A stretch of 5,280 nucleotides of DNA from Chloroflexota bacterium (GTDB lineage Bacteria; Chloroflexota; Limnocylindria; Limnocylindrales; CSP1-4), in contig JADGQH010000229.1 in the NCBI GenBank assembly GCA_017881985.1, positions 1 to 5,280 of the forward strand, written 5' to 3'. Under the pieces are notes generated by a model that saw only the letters and a program-made list of their open reading frames with translations, was not told the DNA's origin and searched no databases. Shown piece after piece: positions 1 through 5,280 of this stretch (its first letter is position 1; every line of letters starts with the position of its first letter). A program made the position numbers and the translations under genes.

Positions 1-1
1 C

Positions 2-874
2 TCGACCCATTCCTCGATCATGATGACCGAAGAAGGCGCCCGCACCGTAGCCGAAGTGATGCAACTGGCGCAAAAGGTAGCCGAACTGTTCAACAACCTG
101 TCCGGCATGGCGGGCAGCGTCAACGAGAACGCCCAGCAGGTGATGCTCAACGCCCGCGAGGTCAAGTCGATCGACGAGATCACGCTGCTCAACACCGCCT
201 GCGCGATGGTCGACGGCGCCTACCAGCTGATCTCCGAGCGCCTGAAGCCGGGCATCCGCGAGAGCGAGCTCGTGGCGGAGGTGACCCACTTCCTGTTCGA
301 CCTCGGCGCCGAGCACGTCGACAACATCAACGCGGTCTCGGGCGAGCGGTGCAGCCCCCACCCGCACGTGTTCAGCGACCGCATCATCCGGCCCGGCGAC
401 CAGGCGTTCTTCGACATCATCCAGACGTTCGTCGGCTACAAGACCTGCTACTACCGGACGTTCGTCGTCGGCAGGGCGAGCGACGCGCAGCGGGACGCCT
501 ACAAGCAGGCTCGCGAGTGGATCGATGCCTCGATCGACATGATGCGCCCGGGCGTCATGACCGACCAGGTCGCCGCGGTCTGGCCGAAGGCCGAGGAGTT
601 CGGCTTCTCGAGCGAGATGGAGGCGTTCGGCCTCCAGTTCGGGCACAGCGTCGGCCTGTTCCTGCACGAGCGCCCGATCATCAGCCGGCTCAACTCCCTC
701 GAACACCCCGTCGAGATCAAGGAGGGCATGGTGATCGCGCTCGAGACCTATTGCCCCGCGAAGGACGGCTACTCCGCCGCGCGGATCGAGGAGGAGGTCG
801 TCGTGACGGCGGACGGTCCGCAGGTGATCACGAAGTTCCCGTCCGACGAGCTCTTCGTCGCCAACCCGTACTGA
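2..874 (+). CDS. M24 family (creatinase / aminopeptidase P-like) hydrolase, 5' partial
   Basis: The frame is open from the left edge, so the gene starts upstream. The ATGs at 20 and 23 have no ribosome binding site before them. Residues are numbered from ATG 20. About 230 residues form the C-terminal 'pita-bread' domain. The linker AREVKSIDEI (45-54) is the usual entry to it, and SGERCSPHPH (107-116) supplies substrate-pocket histidines. Candidate metal ligands are D132, H209 (in GHSVG), E242 (LETY) and E257 (RIEEE). The second aspartate of the classic GD-x-T-R-T-F motif is C143 (TCYYRTF), so the five-ligand dimetal site looks incomplete. The superfamily includes Xaa-Pro peptidases, creatinase, ectoine hydrolase and the DMSP lyase DddP, several of which are not peptidases. 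A small-molecule amide/C-N hydrolase is therefore as likely as a peptidase. The stop lies 14 bases before the E1 alpha gene, suggesting one operon. The fold is secure; the substrate is unknown. Confidence 0.88.
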   Translation, partial: STHSSIMMTEEGARTVAEVMQLAQKVAELFNNLSGMAGSVNENAQQVMLNAREVKSIDEITLLNTACAMVDGAYQLISERLKPGIRESELVAEVTHFLFDLGAEHVDNINAVSGERCSPHPHVFSDRIIRPGDQAFFDIIQTFVGYKTCYYRTFVVGRASDAQRDAYKQAREWIDASIDMMRPGVMTDQVAAVWPKAEEFGFSSEMEAFGLQFGHSVGLFLHERPIISRLNSLEHPVEIKEGMVIALETYCPAKDGYSAARIEEEVVVTADGPQVITKFPSDELFVANPY

Positions 875-880
875 GGCAGG
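873..880 (+). promoter_or_regulatory. Ribosome binding site of the E1 alpha gene
   Basis: The purine-rich GAGGCAGG overlaps the TGA of the M24 gene and sits 8 bases before ATG 889. It supports that start over the internal ATG at 955, and suggests translational coupling to the upstream gene. Confidence 0.6.
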
Positions 881-888
881 CCGCATCC

Positions 889-1896
889 ATGTCGACCCAG
901 CGACCCACGGCGGCAGCGCCCGCCCTCGAGACCCGGCTGGCGATCTACCGGACCATGGCGGAGTGCCGGCAGTTCGAGGCGCGCGCCCAGGAATTGTTCT
1001 TCGAAGGCCTCGTTCGGGGAACGACCCACCTCGGGATCGGACAGGAGGCGGTCGCGGCAGGTGTCGCGGCGGCGATGCGCACGGACGACTACACCTTCTG
1101 CACGTACCGCGGCCACAACCACACCCTGGCCCGGGGCGTCCCGATGGCCCCCATCTTCGCCGAGCTGTTCGGTCGCGGGACCGGGCTCCTCGGTGGCAAG
1201 GGCGGCTCGATGCATCTCACCTCGGTCGAGCACGGGGTGATGGGCTCGTACGCGATCATCGGCGCCCACTTGCCGATCGCGCTCGGCGCGGCGTGGTCGG
1301 CGCAGTACCGGAAGTCCGGCCAGGTGGCGCTGTGCTTCTTCGGCGACGGCACGACCAACATCGGGGCGTTCCACGAGGCCCTCAACATGGCCGCCGTGTG
1401 GAAGGCGCCGGTGGTGTTCGTCTGCGAGAACAACCAGTACATGGAGTACACGCCGATCGGGTCCGTGACCGCCGTCCCGCGGCCGGCCGCCGACCGGGCA
1501 AGCGCCTATGGCCTCGAGCCGATCGTCGTCGACGGGAACGACCCCGACGCCGTCTACGCGATCGCTCGGACCGCGATCGACCGGGCGAGAGCCGGGGATG
1601 GCCCGTCGCTGATCGAAGCCCTCACCTACCGCCACGGCGGCCACTCCCGGGCCGATCCCGGCAAGTACCGCCCGGACGAGGAGGTGAAGGCATGGCTCGC
1701 CCGCGACCCGCTCCCGATGTATCGGGCACGGCTGCTCGCGGAAGGCGCATCCGAGGTAGCGCTCGCCGCCATCGACGACGAGACGAGAGGCAGTGTCGCC
1801 GAGGCGGAGCAGGAGGCGCGCAGCGCGCCGGAGCCGAGCCTCGACGTGCTCGAGACGCAGGTGTGGAGCGACGGGGGCTCGGCATGGCGGAACTGA
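889..1896 (+). CDS. Thiamine-diphosphate 2-oxoacid (pyruvate/acetoin-type) dehydrogenase E1, alpha subunit
   Basis: This 335-residue protein is the alpha subunit of a heterotetrameric alpha2beta2 E1. With thiamine diphosphate it decarboxylates a 2-oxoacid, or cleaves acetoin, and passes the acyl group to lipoyl-E2. The ThDP/Mg motif begins GDGTTN (152-157) and ends ENNQ (180-183), the usual spacing. Other family landmarks are YRGHNH (73-78), GGKGGSMH (102-109) and the active-site loop YRHGGHSRADPGKYRP (247-262), whose HGGHS corresponds to the conserved loop histidine and serine of PDH E1 alpha. Length and loop fit pyruvate or acetoin dehydrogenases better than branched-chain enzymes, which are usually longer. 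The ATG at 889 was chosen for its GAGGCAGG and its spacing to the upstream stop. The 3' end overlaps the beta subunit gene by 13 bases. No E2 or E3 gene is visible. Family assignment is firm; choosing between pyruvate, acetoin and another oxoacid is not possible. Confidence 0.93.
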   Translation: MSTQRPTAAAPALETRLAIYRTMAECRQFEARAQELFFEGLVRGTTHLGIGQEAVAAGVAAAMRTDDYTFCTYRGHNHTLARGVPMAPIFAELFGRGTGLLGGKGGSMHLTSVEHGVMGSYAIIGAHLPIALGAAWSAQYRKSGQVALCFFGDGTTNIGAFHEALNMAAVWKAPVVFVCENNQYMEYTPIGSVTAVPRPAADRASAYGLEPIVVDGNDPDAVYAIARTAIDRARAGDGPSLIEALTYRHGGHSRADPGKYRPDEEVKAWLARDPLPMYRARLLAEGASEVALAAIDDETRGSVAEAEQEARSAPEPSLDVLETQVWSDGGSAWRN

Positions 1897-2870
1897 CCTA
1901 CCGCGCCGCGGTCGCGGCGGGAATCGCCCAGGAGATGGACCGCGACCCGTCGGTGGTGATGATCGGCGAGGACATCGGGGCCGCCGGCGGCGTGTTCAAG
2001 CTCACCGAGGGCCTGTTCGGGCGATTCGGTCCGGAGCGTGTCCGCGACACGCCCATCAGCGAGCAGGCGATCGTGGGCGCCGCGATGGGTGCGGCGATGA
2101 CCGGCCTGCGGCCGATCGCGGAGCTGATGTTCTCGGACTTCTTCGCAGTGACCTGGGACATGGTCGCGAACCAGATCGCCAAGTCCCGGTACATGACCAA
2201 CGGGCAGGTCTCGATCCCCCTCGTGCTGCGGACCGCCAACGGCGGCGGCCTGCGGTTCGGGGCCCAGCACAGCCAGAGCATCGAGAACTGGGCGATGGCG
2301 ATTCCGGGCCTCAAGGTCGTGGCGCCATCCACGCCCGCGGACGTCATGGGGCTCATGGCGGCGGCGATCCGGGACAACGACCCGGTGATCTTCTGCGAGC
2401 ACAAGGCGCTCCTGGCCATCAAGGGCGAGGTGCCCACGGGCGAGCAGTTCATCCCCCTGGGCAAGGCGGCGACCGTCCGGCCGGGAAGCGACTGCACGGT
2501 GGTGGCGATCGCCGCCATGGTCCCGCGGGCCCTGGCCGCGGCCGAGCGACTCCAGGCCGAAGACGGCATCAACGCCGAGGTGATCGACCTGCGCACGCTC
2601 GTCCCGCTCGATGCCCAGGCGATCCTCGAGTCGGTTGCGCGGACCAGCCGGCTGTTCACCGTGGAGGAGAACCCCCGTCTGTGCGGCTGGGGTGCCGAGA
2701 TCGTGTCGCTCGTCGCCGACGAGGGCTTCTACAGCCTGGATGCGCCCCTGGTGCGCATCACGACTCCGCACATCCCACTGCCGTCCGCGGCGGTGCTCGA
2801 GGATGCGGCAATGCCCAGCGTCGATCGGATCGCAGACACGATCCGCCGACGCCTCGAGGCGGCCCGGTGA
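1884..2870 (+). CDS. Thiamine-diphosphate 2-oxoacid (pyruvate/acetoin-type) dehydrogenase E1, beta subunit
   Basis: This 328-residue protein is the beta partner of the preceding alpha subunit and completes the ThDP active site at the alpha/beta interface. Visible landmarks, in order, are MIGEDIG (26-32), then DTPISEQAIVG (55-65) with E60 as the expected catalytic glutamate that contacts the thiamine aminopyrimidine. GAQHSQS (126-132) holds the conserved H129. The C-terminal transketolase-like domain has DLRTLVPLD (235-243), VEENPRLCGWGAEI (260-273) and TPHIPLPSA (294-302). Length is normal for the family. ATG 1884 lies inside the end of the alpha gene, with a G-run (1873-1877) 6 bases upstream. 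The 13-base overlap implies coupled translation and equal subunit supply. Its stop TGA shares bases with the GTG start of the next gene. The cysteine and tryptophan in LCGWG differ from the glycine-rich version usual in PDH/acetoin enzymes, which may mark a separate subfamily. Confidence 0.93.
   Translation: MAELTYRAAVAAGIAQEMDRDPSVVMIGEDIGAAGGVFKLTEGLFGRFGPERVRDTPISEQAIVGAAMGAAMTGLRPIAELMFSDFFAVTWDMVANQIAKSRYMTNGQVSIPLVLRTANGGGLRFGAQHSQSIENWAMAIPGLKVVAPSTPADVMGLMAAAIRDNDPVIFCEHKALLAIKGEVPTGEQFIPLGKAATVRPGSDCTVVAIAAMVPRALAAAERLQAEDGINAEVIDLRTLVPLDAQAILESVARTSRLFTVEENPRLCGWGAEIVSLVADEGFYSLDAPLVRITTPHIPLPSAAVLEDAAMPSVDRIADTIRRRLEAAR
2856..2859 (+). promoter_or_regulatory. Ribosome binding site deciding the GTG start at 2867
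   Basis: GAGG sits 7 bases before GTG 2867, inside the last codons of the E1 beta gene. There is no usable ATG before the Rossmann motif: the first in-frame ATG falls inside GLGRMG. The GTG with this site is therefore the best start. Confidence 0.5.
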
Positions 2871-3808
2871 CCGAGGCGCCTCCGGACCTGATCGTTGCCG
2901 TCCTCGGGCTGGGCCGAATGGGGACGGCCATGGCCCGATCGCTCGCACGGGCCGGGCTGTCGCTCGTGGTGTGGAACAGGACGCGGGATCGCGCCGAGGC
3001 GCTCGGCGCCGAGCTCGGGGCTCGAGTGGCGACCACGCCCGCGGAGGCCGCCTCGCTCGCCGACGTGACCCTGACCATGCTCACGGACGACGCCGCGCTC
3101 GAGCAGGTCTACCGTGGATCCGATGGCCTCCTGGCGGGCGTCCGGCCCGGCGGCATCCTGGTCGACCTGAGCACCGTGACGCCGGAGACCATCAGATCGC
3201 TGGCCGCGAGTGCGAAGGCAGCCGGCGCCGCGCTGCTGGACGCTCCGGTCAGCGGCAGTACGGCGACGGCCGAGACGGGGCAGCTGACCCTGATGGTCGG
3301 GGGCGACGCCACAGACCTCGAGCGGGCCAGGCCGGCGCTCGCGCCGCTGTCCACGGCGATCTTCCACCTCGGGCCGGTCGGGTCCGGATCGGCGATGAAG
3401 CTCGCCGTGAACATCGTGATCTTCGGCCTCAACAACGCGCTTTCGGAGGCGCTGGCGCTCAGCGAGGCCGCCGGGATTCCGAGAGAGCACGCATACGACG
3501 TGCTCTCGGCGAGTGCCGCCGGCTCCCCGTTCGTCGGCTACAAGCGGGCCGCCTTCCTCGACCCGGAGGGCACGCCGACCGCGTTCTCGCTCCGCCTCGC
3601 GGAAAAGGACCTGCGCTTGATCGCCGCATTCGCGGCGGGCCTCGCGATCTCCCTGCCCCAGGCCGCGGTCAACCTCGACCTCATCCGCAGCGCGCAGGCC
3701 GGCGGCAACGAAGGCCGGGACTTCTCGTTCGTCGCGGAGTACCTCCGGACCGCCGGATCACGGGCCAATGGCACCGGGTCGCTCGGCCCTGGGGGAAGAG
3801 AGACCTGA
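2867..3808 (+). CDS. NAD(P)-dependent beta-hydroxyacid dehydrogenase (3-hydroxyisobutyrate dehydrogenase / glyoxylate-succinic semialdehyde reductase family)
   Basis: This 313-residue protein oxidises a 3-hydroxyacid to a semialdehyde, or runs the reverse reduction, with a nicotinamide cofactor. The N-terminal Rossmann domain carries GLGRMG (14-19). After its second strand comes WNRT (36-39), an arginine pattern that in this family often goes with NADP(H) preference; that part is inference. Substrate-binding segments are DLSTVTPET (100-108) and DAPVSGS (125-131). GSGSAMKLAVN (172-182) supplies the catalytic lysine K178 and N182. EKDLRL (246-251) is the conserved late KD motif of the all-helical C-terminal domain. 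All key residues are present and the length is close to the usual 290-300, with a roughly 20-residue Gly/Ser-rich tail. The GTG start overlaps the E1 beta stop by 4 bases (GTGA), so translation is probably coupled. Candidate substrates include 3-hydroxyisobutyrate, tartronate semialdehyde, glyoxylate and succinic semialdehyde; none can be singled out. Confidence 0.9.
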   Translation: MTEAPPDLIVAVLGLGRMGTAMARSLARAGLSLVVWNRTRDRAEALGAELGARVATTPAEAASLADVTLTMLTDDAALEQVYRGSDGLLAGVRPGGILVDLSTVTPETIRSLAASAKAAGAALLDAPVSGSTATAETGQLTLMVGGDATDLERARPALAPLSTAIFHLGPVGSGSAMKLAVNIVIFGLNNALSEALALSEAAGIPREHAYDVLSASAAGSPFVGYKRAAFLDPEGTPTAFSLRLAEKDLRLIAAFAAGLAISLPQAAVNLDLIRSAQAGGNEGRDFSFVAEYLRTAGSRANGTGSLGPGGRET

Positions 3809-3876
3809 CCCAGAGCATCACCCACGCAGCGCTTGATCGTCGACAGCCGGAGCAGGGACTTGAAGGGGACAGCGAA
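3809..3876 (+). other. Short intergenic gap before the amidohydrolase gene
   Basis: This is the only sizeable gap between genes in the window (68 bases). It is open in the amidohydrolase frame but has no upstream start as good as ATG 3877. I see no convincing -35/-10 pair and no terminator. A weak CTGGG (3789-3793) / CCCAG (3809-3813) pair spans the preceding stop, with a 15-base loop and no T-run. The gene most likely remains in the same transcript, though an internal promoter cannot be excluded. Confidence 0.4.
3862..3869 (+). promoter_or_regulatory. Ribosome binding site of the amidohydrolase gene
   Basis: GAAGGGGA is a strong Shine-Dalgarno-like purine run, 7 bases before ATG 3877. It fixes this start even though the reading frame stays open far upstream. 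Confidence 0.7.
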
Positions 3877-5259
3877 ATGACGGACCGAACTCTCATCCGC
3901 GGCGGGATCGTGGTCACGGTGGACAAAAGCCTCGGCGAGCTCAACGGCGCCGACGTCCTGATCGAGGACGACCGGATCGCTGCTGTCGGTCACAACCTCA
4001 GCGCCGAGGGCGCGACGGTCATCGAGGCGGCTGGCGACATCGTCATCCCGGGCTTCATCGACACGCATCGCCACACGTGGGAGACCTCGATCCGAACGTG
4101 CGCGCCCGACTACACGCTCGGCGCGTACTTCGCGGCGATCCTCGACCAGTTCGCGCCGAAGTACCGTCCGGAGGACGTCTACGCCGCCAACCAGTGGGGC
4201 GCGCTCGAGTCGATCAATGCGGGCATCACGACCCTTGTCGACTGGTCGCACATCATGAACACGCCGGACCACGCCGACGCGGCGATCAAGGGCCTGCAGG
4301 ATACGAGCATCCGGTCGGTGTTCGCATACGGATTCCCGAACACCTCCATCCAGACATGGTGGTTCGGCCCGGATTACGCCGGCAGCGTCGAGCGAATCGA
4401 TGGCCCCGACGCTCGAAGAATCCGCAGCCAGTACCTCGCGGACGACGCGGGCCTCATCACCATGGGCCTGGCCACGCGCGGCCCGAACTTCTGCAAGCCG
4501 GACGTGGTCCGCTACGAATGGGAGCTTGCGAAGGAGCTGGGCATCAACATCACGGTCCACGTGGCGATGGACCGCTTCGGATACACGAAGGGACAGGTCC
4601 GCGCGCTCAAGGAGATGGACCTGCTCTACCCCAACACCACCTACATCCATTCCTCCCACCTGCTCGAAGACGAGTGGCAGATGGTGGCCGACTCGGGCGG
4701 CAACGTGTCGTTCGCGCCGCAGATCGAGCTCCAGATGGGCCACGGCTGGGCGCCAGCCCTCGAGGCCACGAAGCACGGCGTGCCGATCGGGCTGAGCTCG
4801 GACGTGGCGACGACGGCACCGTCCGATCAGTTCACCCAGATGCGAGCGATCTTCGCCTCCGAGCGGGCACGCCGGAACGGGATCGCCTGGGACACGGACA
4901 CCGACTCGACGGAGCTCATCACCTGCCGCCAGGTTCTCGAATGGGCCACGCTGGGCGGGGCCATCGTCGCCGGGCTCGGCGACCGCACGGGGTCGATCAC
5001 TCCCGGCAAGAAGGCCGACATCGTGATCATCGACGGCTCGGCGGTCAACGTCGCTCCGGTGATCGACCCGGTCGCAGCGGTTGTCTGTGCCGCGGACGTG
5101 TCCAACGTGAAGACCGTCTTCGTCGACGGCAGGATCCGCAAGCAGGACGGCCGCCTGAAGGCCCACCTGGCGACCCCGCGGAAGCTCGTCGAGGCGTCGC
5201 GAGACTACCTCGTCGGCCAGGTCGAGCACCAGGAGGGCTGGCTCACGACCGCTCGCTGA
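3877..5259 (+). CDS. Metal-dependent amidohydrolase (cytosine deaminase / triazine chlorohydrolase-like, amidohydrolase superfamily)
   Basis: This complete 460-residue protein is typical in length for the AtzA/TrzN/SsnA/8-oxoguanine deaminase group. It is probably cytoplasmic, since no signal peptide is visible. The N-terminal strand domain has LIRGGIVVTVD (6-16), and PGFIDTHRH (58-66) gives metal ligands H64 and H66. The third ligand is H228 (TVHVAM), H258/H261 (YIHSSHL) supply the next active-site histidine, and D309 (SSDVATT) is the metal aspartate. The C-terminal part shows TGSITPGKKADIVIID (371-386), the standard return to the composite beta domain. The glutamate that usually follows the third histidine by three residues is M231. 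Such enzymes hydrolyse C-N (sometimes C-Cl) bonds of purines, pyrimidines, triazines or similar rings. The 68-base gap and shared strand suggest membership in the upstream operon. Superfamily placement is secure; a specific substrate or symbol is not justified. Confidence 0.92.
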   Translation: MTDRTLIRGGIVVTVDKSLGELNGADVLIEDDRIAAVGHNLSAEGATVIEAAGDIVIPGFIDTHRHTWETSIRTCAPDYTLGAYFAAILDQFAPKYRPEDVYAANQWGALESINAGITTLVDWSHIMNTPDHADAAIKGLQDTSIRSVFAYGFPNTSIQTWWFGPDYAGSVERIDGPDARRIRSQYLADDAGLITMGLATRGPNFCKPDVVRYEWELAKELGINITVHVAMDRFGYTKGQVRALKEMDLLYPNTTYIHSSHLLEDEWQMVADSGGNVSFAPQIELQMGHGWAPALEATKHGVPIGLSSDVATTAPSDQFTQMRAIFASERARRNGIAWDTDTDSTELITCRQVLEWATLGGAIVAGLGDRTGSITPGKKADIVIIDGSAVNVAPVIDPVAAVVCAADVSNVKTVFVDGRIRKQDGRLKAHLATPRKLVEASRDYLVGQVEHQEGWLTTAR

Positions 5260-5280
5260 CGGGAAGGACCGGGTCGCACG

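Noticed and set aside
349..888. N-terminal extension of E1 alpha upstream of ATG 889
   Set aside because: The extension overlaps the M24 gene in another frame and is Arg/Pro-rich. The E1 alpha family begins near the ATG at 889.
1626..2948. Minus-strand open frame of 440 codons opposite the E1 genes
   Set aside because: It is a low-complexity translation rich in Arg, His and Gly, opposite two well-supported genes. It has no family motif.
889..3808. Branched-chain 2-oxoacid dehydrogenase plus mmsB (valine degradation) reading of the middle genes
   Set aside because: E1 alpha is short and has a PDH/acetoin-type loop, and the dehydrogenase has an NRT motif closer to glyoxylate/semialdehyde reductases. 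No other valine-pathway gene is present. It remains possible but is not supported enough to name the genes.
3789..3813. CTGGG / CCCAG inverted repeat across the dehydrogenase stop, as a terminator
   Set aside because: The stem is only five base pairs with a 15-base loop and no T-run, so it could easily arise by chance in GC-rich DNA.
2611..3876. Possible long N-terminal extension of the amidohydrolase
   Set aside because: The frame is open, but the extension overlaps the E1 beta and dehydrogenase genes out of frame and reads as Arg/Gly-rich nonsense. The strong ribosome binding site at 3862-3869 and the family length both point to ATG 3877.
4400..4795. 131-codon plus-strand frame inside the amidohydrolase
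   Set aside because: It is a Ser/Arg/Thr-rich shadow frame within a conserved gene and has no ribosome binding site of note.
3538..5229. Long open reading frame on the minus strand opposite the amidohydrolase (563 codons)
   Set aside because: It is antisense to a clearly conserved gene. Its translation is rich in Arg, Asp, Val and Gly with no recognisable motif. GC-rich codon use commonly keeps such antisense frames open.

Overview
The window is a compact, one-directional stretch of bacterial chromosome. It is GC-rich throughout, roughly two thirds G+C by eye with strong G/C preference at third codon positions. All five genes lie on the + strand and together fill almost the whole window. All five end in TGA and one starts with GTG. 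This fits a high-GC soil or environmental bacterium, such as an actinobacterium, a Chloroflexota-type lineage or a high-GC proteobacterium. The sequence alone does not decide the phylum. I see no RNA genes, mobile elements, CRISPR arrays or phage genes.

Layout: (1) bases 2-874 hold the 3' part of an M24 'pita-bread' hydrolase (creatinase / aminopeptidase P superfamily), entering from the left edge. (2) 889-1896 and (3) 1884-2870 encode the alpha and beta subunits of a thiamine-diphosphate 2-oxoacid (pyruvate/acetoin-type) dehydrogenase E1, overlapping by 13 bases. (4) 2867-3808 encodes a beta-hydroxyacid dehydrogenase (3-hydroxyisobutyrate dehydrogenase / glyoxylate reductase family). It starts on a GTG that overlaps the preceding stop by 4 bases. 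(5) After a 68-base gap with a good ribosome binding site, 3877-5259 encodes a complete metal-dependent amidohydrolase of the cytosine deaminase / triazine hydrolase type. Only 21 bases follow its stop.

Tight spacing (14-base gap, 13-base overlap, 4-base overlap, 68-base gap) indicates one operon. The combination suggests a catabolic cassette: two hydrolases that could open C-N bonds of a nitrogenous compound, an NAD(P)-dependent hydroxyacid dehydrogenase, and an E1 that decarboxylates a 2-oxoacid or cleaves an acetoin-like diketone/ketol. The actual substrate cannot be read from the sequence. The E2 and E3 partners normally needed by such an E1 are not in the window.

The points most worth a second look are: a cysteine where M24 metalloenzymes normally have a metal-binding aspartate; a methionine where related amidohydrolases carry the catalytic glutamate; a local change in codon use, with an apparently shortened N-terminal region, at the extreme left of the M24 gene; and the unusual gene combination. 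I see no clear evidence of an undescribed non-metabolic system.
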